A DNA stretch of 64,000 bases from Forficula auricularia (lineage: Eukaryota; Arthropoda; Insecta; Dermaptera; Forficulidae). Below the pieces are notes generated by a model. The model was not told the origin of the DNA and did not search any database. It was given only the letters and a program-made list of their open reading frames with translations. Position numbers and translations under genes: made by a program. Each line of letters begins with the position of its first letter. The stretch's first letter is position 1. The DNA lies in assembly GCA_024734495.1 (NCBI GenBank), contig JALMQS010000089.1, forward strand, positions 3,862,118-3,926,117. Reading direction: 5' to 3'. Below, piece after piece: positions 10,734 to 22,070 of this stretch.

Positions 10734-11400
10734 TTGTTAAAAAGTTGTCCGTTTTCGCTACAATTTTAGTAGTGAAATTAAAAATGATGCAGTATAATTT
10801 ACAAAAAATTAAATTTCAAAAGATGTCTTAGATTATTTTTAAAAATAAAAAAAAAGCAGGGGGTATTTGTTTTTGAAAGCGGAAAGAGGCAATCCATCTT
10901 GAATAAAAACAGCTGACGATGATGTCGCTTTGAAAATGGACCACCGAAACCGGAAAAGGACACCAGCTGCTAACTGAGAGAGGTCGCTAACCCTTCTTAC
11001 GCTCTCACTCTTGCTGTTCAGCCTATCTTTAAATAAGAAAAGATAAAAAAAAAACTTTTTTGTTCATTATACTATCTCTTTGCTTGGAGATAATGGAAAA
11101 TATAACAGCTCGATTACTAACATGAGAAAGGAAAAAAATTGAAATCATATTCTTCAAAATTCAAAAGTTATTTGTCACACAATTTATATCGAACTTATAA
11201 TAAACGAATTATTTTTTTATGAACCTTGAATTTTCATTATATTAGAAAAACAGTTTCTGTAAATCGAATCAAATTTCTATAGGTATATAAATAAATTTAT
11301 TTTTCTATTTCTATTGGTGATATTAACCACGTCCTTCTGGGCTGTGAGACACATAGACACCAAATTGATCGTTTATACATTAATATTAAAGGAAATAAGT
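10734..11400. other. Stretch without recognisable features
   Basis: This interval is less AT-rich than its surroundings around 10880-11000, but it has no long ORF or inverted repeat that I can support. Confidence 0.35.
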
Positions 11401-12079
11401 TGACGTGTTCTGATGTGGCCATCCACTTGACTTTACCATACAACCTGGCCCCTAAAATTATTTATAATCATGTAGGGGGTTAGTTTTTGCATTTTTATAC
11501 TTCCCACTGATTATGTATACAAAATTTGGTTGAGTTTGAGCCAAGATTTTCATTTTTTGACCCTACACCCCCCCCCCATTTTGGGCGGTTAGTTTTTGCA
11601 TTTTTAGACTTCTGGGGGTCCACTGATTATGTATACAAAATTTGGTTGAGTTTGCTCAAACGGCCTAGATTTTTTATTTTTAACCCCCTTCCACCCCCCT
11701 TAATTTTGGGTCGATATTCACCAAAATCTAATCAGCTCTCAATCTCAATGGACCAAAACTACCTGTGAAATTTGGTTTCGATATTTACACTAGTTCTTGA
11801 GCTAGCTCGTCCACAAAAATTTGGTAACGCACAGACTAACTAACTAACTAACAACCAGACAGACTAACAGACATTTTGACAAAACAATTATTATCTTGAA
11901 AAATATAATTTTTTCCATGTTCACTTATTACAGCTTTTTTGTAGACCGAAATGCCATGGTTTCGCTCAATTTTTTAATCAAAATAGTTTTAGCAATTTTT
12001 GAGATATTTCGAAAAAAGGGAAAAAACAATTTTTTCATGCACGATTACAATACTTGACCATACCCTGCATGGTAAAGTA
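11401..12079 (-). mobile_element. Element W, copy 1
   Basis: The ends are inverted repeats. ACTTTACCATACAACC lies inside the left boundary, after a shared CATCCACTTG lead-in, and GGGTATGGTCAAG on the other strand marks the right boundary, which ends in CATGGTAAAGT. The inside holds two copies of a roughly 115-bp unit (TTTTGGTTGAG... through GGGGTCCACTGATTATGTAT) and a CTAACTAACTAACTAAC run. No ORF of note. Copies 2 (19353-20059) and 3 (24870-26392) are in the opposite orientation. Confidence 0.75.
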
Positions 12080-12229
12080 AAAATGATATCCCCACATGCG
12101 CGGAGATTCTATTGGCATCTTTATGCCAAGGAGGCCCAATTGCAGATATCGTTATTAACCACATAATATCCACTGGCTTTCAATTTTAATCCAATGAAAA
12201 CTATTTATTTATTTATTTTGTTATTCACC

Positions 12230-12302
12230 TACTCTTCGTGAATCTTAGACGACTGGCTAAATGGGCATTTCCCGAGGCCAAGGGGTAGAGAAAAAAAAAA
12301 TA
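12230..12302 (+). repeat. Possible SINE tail
   Basis: GGCTAAATGGGCATTTC is followed by GGGGTAGAG and an A-run. The tail resembles that of the tRNA-derived SINE at 23342 (GTGGGTAGAG plus A-run). No promoter boxes are left here. Confidence 0.35.
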
Positions 12303-12315
12303 TATACAATTCTTT

Positions 12316-12735
12316 AATAATTAGTAGAGATTGTGGTGTTGGTGCAAGGTGAAACATCTTTAATAAAGATAAGAGTAAATAAATAGTATATGTAATATTC
12401 ATTTACTATGAGTTAAGGATTCTTGGTCACTTGTTTCCCATTAAAATTAAAAAAATTAAAAGATGTAAAATGCCAATGCCAACCTTTCAACAACATCGAT
12501 TTGCCATACCTCCAGGAAAAATGCTTCAAGACGTTTCTGAGTGACTCTTTAAAATTACGATTAACATACGGATAAAAAGATAAGTTAATTCTCCATCTTT
12601 TGAGGTATGATAATATATATATTGAAAAAATTTACATCTTTTAATTTTTTTTAATTTTAATGTGAAACAAGTGACCAAGAATCCTTAACTCATAGTAAAT
12701 AAATATTACATATAATATTTATTTACTCTTATCTT
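12316..12735. mobile_element. Fold-back retrozyme-like element with 13-bp target duplication
   Basis: A perfect 13-bp direct repeat, TATACAATTCTTT, flanks the unit at 12303-12315 and 12736-12748. Inside lies an M1-like box (GCAAGGTGAAACAT at about 12339) and long inverted arms (12363-12470 and 12625-12738), the latter carrying GTGAAACAAG. The central roughly 150 bp are not palindromic. A GACGTTTC at about 12529 may be a worn ribozyme box, but no CTGATGA partner is visible. Confidence 0.68.
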
Positions 12736-12782
12736 TATACAATTCTTTTATAGAAAACAATCTTAAAACGTTTAATTGGCCG

Positions 12783-12827
12783 AGGAGTAGCATTTCATAA
12801 AAGAAGTCACTGGGGTTGTCCTCTGCT
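12783..12827 (+). other. M2 module, 5' half decayed
   Basis: The 3' half GGGGTTGTCCTCTGCTTGAT and the loop TTTCATAAAAG are kept. The 5' P1 strand has changed to GGAGTAGCA and no longer pairs well. Confidence 0.5.
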
Positions 12828-12839
12828 TGATGGAAATAA

Positions 12840-13299
12840 ACATATATATTTCTGCTAGCTGCAGACATCTATGCGTGTCTTTAATTCAATTCACAGAATT
12901 ACAGGTCATTCGTCTAGTAAAATAACATATAACATACAAGGTAAATACGGAATGATATGCGAGTCTTGTCCGTTGTCCGGCTTATAACTGTTTTTATTAT
13001 CTATTTATTGAAATAAAAAAAATCGAAAATATTAAAAATGTATGATAAATGTAATATTTGATTAAGTATATTTATACCGAATGTCATATTCTCGTATATA
13101 TATTATGAATGAAATGATTATTTGCTTGTATAATATTATAGATATATACATATATACAAAAATATTAAAAACTTTTTCTATTCCGAGTTTATATATTATA
13201 ATTTCATCAAATATACAATTAATTATATTCCTATTCATCATTTTGAATAATTTATTTGAATTTTATAAAGTTTATATTTATATATACCTATATATACAG

Positions 13300-13370
<71 letters not shown>

Positions 13371-13986
13371 TATATGTAAATGGCTTGTACAATATACACA
13401 GATACAGGTATATCCTGTAATGAATGAAATATAGTAGGAACAAACATGTCGTTACTCTTTCGTCTAACAAAGAAGTCTTTATTAGCCTAATGATTTATGA
13501 GATAAATAAAATCTTTTCAAAAAACAAATATATATACTACATATTTTTTATCTAACAGTGAGGTTATGTTTTTGTTTATTTTTGTTGTTAAGGGATCATT
13601 TACCTTTCTCCAAGTAACTGAAATGAAAGATAGTGGTTGAGTAAAAACTAAAGAGAAGAACAAACGAACAAAAACAACCCTATTGTTGAAAGTTTTGACT
13701 TTTGAAAGGCATTTTAGAAACACTACGAATGTTATTTATTGTATAATAGTTGAAACAATAGTAATATATAGATATAGAATAATAAACTTCTAGGAAACGA
13801 TTCTCAAGTCCTTTCTTAAAAACACATAGAAAACGGGGCTGCCACCCCTCTGAAATATATATCCATAAACAATAAGTATTAAATAAATCTTTAAAAAAAA
13901 GACCCATATACATGGTTAAGGGAAGGACAAGGGGCCAGTACCCTCCCCCTCCTACAAAACTCATTGCCCCCTACAAAAATCGAAAC
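12840..13986. other. AT-rich stretch with a long TA microsatellite
   Basis: Apart from the TA run at 13301-13368, I see no gene or element here. The tyrosine/isoleucine-rich ORFs that can be read come from the TA repeat. Confidence 0.4.
13301..13368. repeat. (TA)n microsatellite, about 34 repeats
   Basis: An uninterrupted TA dinucleotide run. It is prone to length error in assemblies. Confidence 0.95.
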
Positions 13987-13998
13987 TCCATTATTACG

Positions 13999-14160
13999 TT
14001 GTTTTTTTTACTTAGAGAAAGTAGTGTAAGTTTTAGGTGAAACATGATATTAATTAATAAAGTAAAATGAGTGTAGTTTCACAGTGAATGAAAAGTTTGT
14101 ATAAACCTCTTTGAGTTTTATTTCATTCACTGTGAAACTACACTCCCTTTACTTTATTAA
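13999..14160. mobile_element. Retrozyme-like fold-back with M1 in both arms
   Basis: The inner arms 14059-14098 and 14121-14160 are reverse complements (GAGTGTAGTTTCACAGTG and its partner). M1 boxes AGTGTAAGTTTTAGGTGAAA and GTAGTTTCAC are present. The unit is flanked by TCCATTATTACG (13987-13998) and TCCATTATTGCG (14161-14172), a 12-bp target-duplication candidate with one mismatch. It is very similar to M1 in 4010-4357 but lacks the ribozyme core. Confidence 0.65.
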
Positions 14161-14469
14161 TCCATTATTGCGAGGCATCAATTTGGTATTACTCACTGAA
14201 TTAATTCCTTACTTTCAAAATTTGTCAATTTTAGTAAAAAGGTAGCTTGGTCTCTAATCTGATTACCGAAATTGAAACCTTGTAGTGGCTAATCAGCTGA
14301 TCGGCTGCCCCCCTAGTAAAACTCCATAACTACGCCATAGACAGTGCTGGATTTCCGCCTAGGCCCGCAAGGACCGGGCCTAGGGGCCCAGCCGGTCTGG
14401 GGTCCCCGGTTGCGGAGTCTTTTTTTCAACCTAAAAAGATCACAAGGAATCTACAACAGGCATTACAAA

Positions 14470-14824
14470 TATCATACAAGTATGCAATCACAATCTCTGG
14501 CTAAACAAATATCGCTTAACATTCTCATTAAAATTACTAAGAGTTTTTACGTTGGATTGCTGTTCTATTTACATAAGCACATTTATCCAAACGTAGGAAT
14601 TGCGTTCCGAATGCTGTTGTGTACACCAGCGTCAAACGGCTCAGCAGAACGGTCGTTTTTCAGCGCTAAAGAGAGTAAAGAATTACTTAAGATCTAACAT
14701 AGGAGAGAACAGGCTCAATTCACTCTCTGTAATGTACATAGAGTCAGAAATAATGCAGTCAATTGACTATCAAGACGTCATTCGTTCTTTTGCACGGAAG
14801 AAAGTTCGCCGTAAGATTGAATAA
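14470..14824 (+). pseudogene. hAT transposase C-terminal dimerisation domain, frameshifted
   Basis: The first frame reads up to TPASNGSAERS, the classic hATC motif (P-[VA]-S-x-x-S-A-E-R-x-F-S). A frameshift near 14652 moves the reading to FSALKRVKNYL, then RSNIGENRLNSLSVMYIES, and it ends with the basic tail RKKVRRKIE and a stop at 14822-14824. In intact proteins this domain mediates dimerisation and completes the RNase H-like fold. The upstream zinc finger and catalytic aspartates are absent. Confidence 0.88.
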
Positions 14825-15029
14825 ATTTTATAGAATAACGTAACTATATAGTAACATAGACTGTATTATTCTGATGTTTATTAAACTCATTAAAGTCGAT
14901 TAAAAATTTGTTTTTCTTCTCTTTTGTCTATATATTTACTACAATTCCCATCTGATTCTTTGGGGAATCGAAACAGATGAATTTTGTTCAGATATTCAAT
15001 AATAAATTTTATTTAGAATGTTTATATGT

Positions 15030-15535
15030 TAACATTAGATGAAAGCGAAAGTTGAAACTTTCATCCGGTCACTGCCCTATTTTGGTGCAATTGGGACCAG
15101 ACTCGTTTTGATAGTGAACCAAGAGCTGAAAAAAAGATACAGGACCCAGCCGGGTATGATCCGACATCTTCCTCGTTAAGCCCGCAGATGCCTTCTCCAT
15201 TTAGGCGATGGATCCCCTGACTAGATCTTATAATCAAATTTTATATATATTCAACTCTTTAGCTCAGGCACGCTTCCTCCCATTTTCCTAATAGTATGGT
15301 TCTTATAAATTTACTACAATTCCCATTTGATTATAGGATCTAGTCAGGGGATCCATCGCCTAAATGGAGAAGGCATCTGCGGGTTTAACGCGGAAGATGT
15401 CGGATCATACCCGGCTGGGTCCCGTATCTTTTTTTCAACTCTTGGTTCACTATCAAAACGAGTCTGGTCCCAATTGCACCAAAATAGGGCAGTGACCGGA
15501 TAAAAGTTTTAACATTCGCATTCATCTAATGTTAT
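15030..15535. repeat. Half-kilobase palindrome inside the hAT element
   Basis: The arms run from AACATTAGATGAA (about 15030) to about 15240 and from about 15320 to TTCATCTAATGTT (ends about 15535). They contain inverted GGTCACTGCCCTATTTTGG, AGTCAGGGGATCCATCGCC and similar blocks. About 70 bp of AT-rich loop separates them. The arms differ at only scattered positions. It looks like a fold-back cargo acquired by the hAT element. Confidence 0.85.
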
Positions 15536-15659
15536 TAATGCATTTAATTTGATAGTGCATTTAATTTGCTAAATTTCCAAAATAGCTTCGAGATGGGGGG
15601 GGGGCAAATGTCAAGTGCCTAGGGGCCCTGGGTCTCTTAAATCCTCCTCTGGCCATAGA

Positions 15660-17862
15660 TATTTAATAAATAAAAGCTTGTCTTAATTTTTACATAGGTA
15701 TACATCACATAGAAAACTTGGGGTCATATGGGCTTAAGACTAAATAAATTTTACACTAAGTTAGTTTTTTATTCAATATTTATTTAAAGTTTTATTTTAT
15801 TTTTTTCAATGAACTGCTTGAATTTTTTATTCAGTTATTTTTTCTAGACGGGCTTGGAATTTTTGAAACCAATATTTTGATCAAAAAAAAAAAACAAAGA
15901 AAAGAAAAATACATATTTTGTTTTCATAATAGGTACTAAAAATTCACGGAGTCCTATCTGAAAAAATGTTAGCTTTTTGGGTTTTTGATATTTAATTTTT
16001 CCAAAACTACTTTTAGAGCTTTTCGGGCATTTCTAAAATTTTTCAATTTTATACTTGTTTAGGTAGGTATATATAAAATTAAAATATTATGTCTCGCGAC
16101 CCACTTGAAGATCGAAATCCACACTGAATAACTCTGTTCAAAAGACTATAGACATAACTATGAGATTTTGTCATTATGGTTTTTCCAAAAAATTATCCTG
16201 AAAATATCACCTTCCTTTTCTCTCTTCTTCAGTACTATTTCGAAAATTTAGATTTTTTAAAAACATTTTCATTTTGTTGTCGTGTTTCTGAGGGACTTCT
16301 GGAATTCCAAAAAATATCACTAATTTTAAATGAAATTAGCCGTGTTATGCAAGACACTTGACCGAAACTAAAATGACTTTATTTAGGTATGAAGATTTTC
16401 TCACAACCCTACTTCACAATTCATACAAGTGAAAAATGTCTCTTTCAAATTAAAAGAATCAACTCGAACACGTTCGTATAATATTCGATAAACTTGCAAG
16501 AAATAGTATTTGAAACATCAAATAAACAAACCTTAGTTAAAACCAGAAGCATAACATTCAAAATAAAAATGCTAGTAATCTCTAATAGTCAGGGTCAAAG
16601 ACAGTTGAACAGAGGTATATGAAATAAATTTAAATATTAAAAACTTTGAATCAAATATTTATTTATTTTTTGTTTTAAGCCAATCCTGAAGTTAATAATC
16701 TCATTTTAATATAATCCCGTAATTCAATAGATTATGTTAATCTTATGCGTAAATATGAAAATCCAAATGATCGAATTTCAATACATACTAAAAAAATATA
16801 TACAGCTTTATATATATGGTGAGTGTATGTATATAATGCAGGCTGGGTTTCCATAGTAAACAATTATATATACAATACATAGAATTGAAAATTCTCTCTT
16901 ATTCATCTTTCATATGCATTGGGTTTTATTTTGTTTTTTGATTTGTTATGTTGATTTTCAATACTAATTCAGATTAAACAAACATATATCAAATCCAGTC
17001 TTGTGTGGAAGGTGGGGGAGAGCCTAACAGGGTTATATGCCTTACCCTAAATATATTTGACAATTGAAATAAATAATATAATTATGTTAAAATTTTCCTT
17101 TCACTTACAATGCAAATTCAAGTATTTTTCGTTCAACATCTGAACATTTTAGGGTATTCTAGCATTAAGATTTAAAAAAAGTTACTTTCACTTTGTCAAT
17201 TCTGAATGAAATTAAATAATATTCTTGAAATATAGAAATCGAATTTAGAAAAAAAAAAATTAAGCTGACCAAGTGCGAGTTGGGCCAACGCCACCTAGAA
17301 TACAAGGTCTTGTCAAAAACACCTCATAGTTTCCTGGCATTAGAGCTAGTGGGTCTACAACTGTGGCCCACTCAACCCCCCTAGAATGCTGGAATGAATT
17401 CCAAGATTTCCAAGTGGAGTTGGCATAGTTCTGATGGGAGAACCCGTATAGGAGCCGAAATTTTATTTCATCGTCTTAAAAATAAATATTAAAATATGTG
17501 GAAGTCAAAATAAATTGACGAAACGTCTGGCCCATTTAATAAAAACTCTGTGTTTTTAATTTTTGTCCAATTCCCTGCTATTCCTGTTACAAATTTATAA
17601 TGGACGCGAATGATACAACATTAAAATATAACTTTTAAAAATATATAATACCTGTAAGCTTCTATTACTATAATAATCCGTCCTATGTTCACTGGTTTTC
17701 GATTTCCTTTAGATACGAAAATAGTACTTTGGAGCCTCCCACACCTTCATTACTCTTTTAATTATAAATATGTTATCTGTTATTTCTCATGGGTTCAATA
17801 ACCCTTGTGAATATAGAAAAATTAATTTTGATGTTATAGCAAGCAAGTCATATAAGAAAAAA
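15660..17862. other. AT-rich stretch with one short repeat-like segment
   Basis: It is mostly featureless. Around 17266-17300, GACCAAGTGCGAGTTGGGCC resembles a phrase common in insect retroposon tails (inference from memory). No gene is supported. Confidence 0.35.
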
Positions 17863-17897
17863 CTGAAAATGAAGGTCAAACCTTCTAAACTATAGTC
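17863..17897 (+). ncRNA. Decayed hammerhead-like core
   Basis: Same length and layout as the copy at 56069: CTGAAAAT, stem II GAAGG/CCTTC, TAAAC-TATA-GTC. The core boxes are mutated (CTGATGA to CTGAAAA, GAAA to TAAA), so it is surely inactive. Stem II is still complementary. Confidence 0.5.
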
Positions 17898-17947
17898 TCA
17901 AACAAATAAATTAAAAATATACCTACATATTTATATTTAGTATATAT

Positions 17948-18181
17948 GAGGTGTTCAAAAACAGAGTGGAGAATCCCACTTTTAGTTTTTATGAGAAATC
18001 CAGCAAAATAGAGGTAAAGGTTCGAGGCAAAAGTGGTGCCTATGCTGTAATCTAAAAGGAAGTTTAAAAACTAAGTTTCGACCACTCTTTCTATTTAGTT
18101 TTATCAAAAACCGACTTGATTATAGAGGTTTACCAGCGAAATGAGATTTGTGGTTTGGTCCACTCTGCTTTTGAACGCCTC
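17948..18181. mobile_element. MITE with about 22-bp terminal inverted repeats
   Basis: It starts GAGGTGTTCAAAAACAGAGT and ends in the complement of GAGGCGTTCAAAAGCAGAGT. It is 234 bp with no ORF. No clear target duplication was found. The end resembles some mariner-type termini, but the superfamily is unsure. Confidence 0.7.
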
Positions 18182-18556
18182 GCGGCCGTTGGTTTTTTAA
18201 CCAGGTGATGCTGCCAAAAATAAACCTTTCCTTTTTTATCTTCACAATTTTTAGATTTTAAATGAATACAAAAAGTCGAGTGTATATTTTAACTTCTTTA
18301 TAAAATCAAAGTATTTTCAATTAAGGTAGCTGAAGTGATTCAAATATGAAATCTAGAAAATTGTTTTCATATTCTAACATTTAAAAAGTTCCATACATTT
18401 TAAATTAAAGATTAGCCAAATAAATCTACAAATGATTCAAATTTAACACGTTATGAAAATACTCATGGATTTCCAAAATTTTAGGGATGTGCCGCATTCA
18501 CAGCATCCATGGACCGCACACCACTGATATATATATGAATATGTTTATTTTCATCA

Positions 18557-18606
18557 AGCAGAGGTCAGCCTCATTAATTTCTCTTTATGAAAACAACAAC
18601 TCTCTA
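18557..18606 (-). other. M2 hairpin module (minus strand)
   Basis: AGCAGAG at 18557-18563 pairs with a worn CTCTCTA at about 18600. The loop TTTCATAAAGAGAAAT, read on the minus strand, keeps the conserved CATAAAGAGAAA. It is followed outward by TTGATGAAAATAAACAT, as in other copies. Confidence 0.55.
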
Positions 18607-18609
18607 CAA

Positions 18610-19352
18610 AACAAAATCTTTTCAATCAAAAAAAGTTGAAAATTAATTTATTTCATGTTTCAGACATTTATAACTACAATGAGGAAATTTTTTTTAGTGA
18701 ATTCAATACTAAGACCACCTGACAGGCAGGAAATAATTTATTACTCAGGTACTGAATAATTTCGAAATTGTGAGGATTTCATGTAACAATTCTTTCCTCG
18801 CTATAAACAATTAGGGCTAGTCTCAATTTCGAGTTTCCCGTATACATTTCGAGTGCCTCTCCTTGCATGATTGAAATTGATTCTATCTAGCCTATCAATT
18901 GATGAATAGCTGAATAGGAATAGGGCAAGAGGAGAGGCGTCGTTATGTCCTGTCTATCAAAACGACAGTATGCCAGAGGTAGAGCATAGAACCACAACAA
19001 AAAGCAATATCCTTAAATAAATCAGCCACTTCCATTTGGTCTTTGACTCGACAAATTCAATTATAATTCATGTTAATGTAAGCTATTCACATTTCCTCTA
19101 ACATTATTGATGAATCGATTAAAAATATATAGGTATATCTATGGTAAATAGACAGAGTAAACGGACAACAGACAGAGAGAGAGATATTATGTGTGACATG
19201 CAATATAATTAAAAACTAATTATTTTTTAAATCGAAAATCAAAAGCATAATTATATGTTTATATATGTTTAATTATATTATACGTTTAGTCTCCTGTGTA
19301 TGATATGATTTAATTCGTGATATTTAAAAAAAAATCATCGGTTCTCATTATT
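18610..19352. other. AT-rich stretch without recognisable features
   Basis: I see no supported gene or element in this stretch. Confidence 0.35.
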
Positions 19353-20059
19353 ACTTTACCATACAGGGTATGATCAAGTATTGTAATCGTGCATGTAAAA
19401 AGTGGTTTTTTTCTTCTTTTTTTCGAAATATCTCAAAAATGGCTAAAACTATTTTGATTAAAAAAATTGAGCGAAACTATGGAATTTCGCTCTATAAAAA
19501 AGCTCTAATAAGTGAACATCGAAAAAATTATATTTTTCGAGATAATAATTGTTTTGTCAAAATATCTGTTAGTCTATCTGGTTGTCCGGTTGTCCGTTAG
19601 TCTGTGCGTTACCAAATTTTTGTGGACGAGCTAGCTCAAAAACTACTTTGAATATCGAAAACAAATTTCACACGTAGTTTTGGTCCATTAAGAGCTTGAG
19701 ATTAAGAGCTGATTAGATTTTGGTGCATATCGACCCAAAATTAAGGGGGGTGGAGGGGGGTTAAAAATTAAAAATCTAGGTTATTTGAGCAAACTCAACT
19801 AAATTTTCTATACATAATCAGTGGACCCCAGAAGTCTAAAAATGCAAAAACTAACCGCCCAAAATGGGGAAGAGGGTGTAGGGTCAAAAAATGAAAATCT
19901 TGGCCATTTACCAAACTCAACCAAATTTTGTATACATAATCAGTGGGACCCCAGGAGTATAAAAATGCAAAAGCTAACCCCCTCCCCTACATGATTATAA
20001 ATAATTTTAGGGGCCTGGTTGTATGGTAAAGTCGAGTGGATGATTACATCAGAACACGT
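19353..20059 (+). mobile_element. Element W, copy 2
   Basis: It starts ACTTTACCATACAGGGTATG and ends GGTTGTATGGTAAAGTCGAG plus the shared tail ending CATCAGAACACGT. Two internal units of about 115 bp carry TTTTCTATACATAATCAGTG and TTTTGTATACATAATCAGTG. It is in reverse orientation to 11401-12079. Confidence 0.78.
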
Positions 20060-20078
20060 AAGCTTATTTTGTTGATTC

Positions 20079-20140
20079 AGCAAGAGTAGGTGAGTTGAAT
20101 TCTTCAAGAGAAAATCTCTTAAGATGTCTTCTGCTCGATA
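20079..20140 (+). other. M2-like segment, weak
   Basis: GTCTTCTGCTCGAT at 20127-20140 and AAGAGAAAATCTCTT before it recall the 3' half of M2. The P1 partner is only AGCAAGA. It is a remnant at best. Confidence 0.3.
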
Positions 20141-20261
20141 TAAAGAAACATTTGCCTATATATAAATGAATATATAAAAGAAAATATTTACGAGCATGAA
20201 TATTCAATAGAATGAAAAATTCCAAATGCACATTGCTAGCTAACCATATCTATTAACTAAC

Positions 20262-20597
20262 AAAGTTGTTGTAGTGAAATAAGGACAATAGCTTATGCAA
20301 ATAATTTTTATATTTTGCCAACGTTTGGTCAACTTTGCTGACTTCCAGAACAAATTAATTAATATTAAGAATCATTTTATCAATTATTCATTCTTAGCAA
20401 AACACATAAGGCCAGTCATCACACAGATTGAAAATCTATCTATATGTTTGCTAAGAATGAATATTGATAAAATGACAAATATGCAAAGAAGTTGATTTGT
20501 TTGATCTCTGAGGAAGTCAACAAAAGTTCACGAAACGTTGGCAAAATATAAAAATTATTTGCATTAGCTATTGTCCTTATTTCCCTACAACAACTTT
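20262..20597. mobile_element. Fold-back element carrying hammerhead-like cores
   Basis: The arms start AAAGTTGTTGTAGTG on the left and end CTACAACAACTTT on the right. They match through GGACAATAGCT, GCCAACGTTTGGTC/GTTGGC and GAATCATTTTATCAA. The right arm holds the better core (20508-20539). The left arm holds a decayed mirror copy at about 20317-20348. The spacer is about 40 bp. Confidence 0.7.
20508..20539 (+). ncRNA. Hammerhead-like core
   Basis: It reads CTGAGGA, one extra A, then GTCAAC-AAAA-GTTCAC (5 of 6 pairs in stem II), then GAAACGTT. The stem III and cleavage-site bases are ACGTT instead of ACGTC. Confidence 0.5.
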
Positions 20598-21099
20598 TTT
20601 AATTTAATCGATGAACATAAATAATAAAAAAATCATTCTATTAACGTTAAACACAATTTTGACTTTTCTAATCCCAAAATTTTAGATATAGAATATAACT
20701 TGGAAAAAAAGATTAATTTTGGAAATGATCGAAATTTTAAATACCACAAATTCGATTAATAAAAGGTCAGATATGTTATAATAAAAATTTTAGAGAAAAT
20801 AAATTTTCATAATAAGTATTTATATTTTTATTTATAGATAATTCGGTCACAAGGACAATCTGTACAATTGTCTATTTATAAAAATATTTAATATCTTAGT
20901 GTTGTTGTCTAAATTCTAGAGAAAGCAACTTTTTTCTTTTTTGAAAAAAATTTTGTCATTGAAAAAGGCGAGAAATTCTCGCGAAACATTTGATTTTTAA
21001 TAAACGTGATTTTGGATTGTTTTATAAAAGGATTTGTATTTTTTTAAATGAATATATTTATTTATTATAAACAGGGATTTCTGCAGAAAAATTTTCATT

Positions 21100-21700
21100 T
21101 GGGTCAAAGCTTGATACAAATAATTACATTTTTTATTTAGATATTTAATTTTTGAGTTTTTTTTTCGCAAGTAGATTAGCACTAATACAGTTGTGCTTAA
21201 ATACAAAAAGACTTGCGGTACATTAAATATAGTTTAGTGAAGCCGGGCCTATAAATGTCGGGGCTTTTTTTTTCTTTTTTTTAATGATAAAAATGATGTA
21301 TAGATTGAAAAAAAGGGGGGGGTGTGCGCGTGTGTGTGTGTGTGCAATGCCCCTTGGAAGGTCTTTGGGGTTGGCCCCTCCAATCGTGAAAAGAAGAAGA
21401 AATACTTGTAGTCGGGCGGGGGTCGAAGGTATCTGTGGATACGGGTCTGGGCCAGCTGAAGGTTATAAGTCGCGGGAAAGATGGTGGCAGGGAGCGAGTT
21501 CCAGTCTTCTGGAGGCTCATAGGGATAGGTGAGTTGGCGAAAGCGCTTGCTCCGACTTTTAATCGAATTTCGGACAGCAGCAGGGGTGCTAAGCGTTCGA
21601 AAACCGCGTGTTATAGAATTTTTTATTCGATCCCACAAGGGGAATTCGCACCCCTTGAACCACCCCCTCTTGAACCACCCCCTCCTCCGGATGCCTAAAT
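21100..21700. repeat. Dispersed repeat X, copy 2, split by a LINE
   Basis: The left part (about 21100-21261) and right part (about 21603-21700) match the single block at 4397-4640. The middle is a LINE 3' end in minus orientation. The right part holds GAATTTTTTATTCGATCCCA and a C-rich tail ending TCCGGATGCC. The flanks of X are not defined. Confidence 0.6.
21262..21602 (-). pseudogene. 5'-truncated LINE, RT C-terminal tail
   Basis: The minus-strand reading has DWNSLPATIFPATYNLQL and HRYLRPPPD, the end of a Jockey/CR1-type reverse-transcriptase ORF. A 3' UTR and a T-run (A-tail on the minus strand) follow at about 21262-21285, next to a GT microsatellite at 21318-21345. Reading upstream needs at least one frameshift. 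Confidence 0.78.
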
Positions 21701-21833
21701 GTTATATAAATATAATTTTAATAGATATAGACTATAGTTTCAGAGGCTTGGTTTCACTCTTCAGTCTTTCTTATAAATATTATGTTTTGTTTGTTTTCTA
21801 TGCATGAATACTTTGGAATGAAGTAGTCCGTAA

Positions 21834-22070
21834 GGAAATAAATAGATTTTCGAAATATGTTTTAAATATATTTTTAGAAAATATATTAAAAATATAAAAT
21901 TTGTGTGTTAAATTTATATAAAGTTTATGTTTTCATATATATTCTTAAAATATAATTATATTAATATATAGAAAACATAAACTTTATATAAATTTAACAC
22001 ACAAATTTTATATTTTTAATATATTTTCTAAAAATATATTAAAAACATATTTCAAAATCAATTTATTTCC
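21834..22070. mobile_element. Near-perfect AT-rich fold-back
   Basis: The arms GGAAATAAATAGATTTTCGA and TTCAAAATCAATTTATTTCC meet near 21952 and match almost base for base, including GTTAAATTTATATAAAGTTT and its complement. No ORF. The element family is unknown. An artefact is possible because the loop is so small. Confidence 0.75.

Larger units (their letters stand above)
14342..15651 (+). mobile_element. hAT element (1310 bp) with 8-bp target duplication
   Basis: An exact 8-bp direct repeat, GCCATAGA, lies at 14334-14341 and 15652-15659. The ends are CAGTGCTGGATTT on the left and the complement of CAGAGGAGGATTT on the right, both followed by CCTAGG-rich sequence. That fits the hAT superfamily. 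Inside are a frameshifted hAT dimerisation domain (14470-14824) and a 0.5-kb palindrome (15030-15535). It is a deleted copy that cannot move by itself. Confidence 0.9.

Noticed and set aside
12510..12545. Hammerhead core around GACGTTTC
   Set aside because: No CTGANGA partner or stem II could be found on the minus strand.
13081..13447. ORFs of 69 and 117 codons on both strands
   Set aside because: They consist mainly of the Tyr-Ile run encoded by the TA microsatellite; no protein family.
13680..13964. A minus-strand 94-codon ORF
   Set aside because: Aromatic-rich, AT-driven sequence with no recognisable domain.
17947..18182. Calling the MITE a mariner
   Set aside because: The ends are reminiscent, but TA is not found on both sides, so the superfamily is left open.
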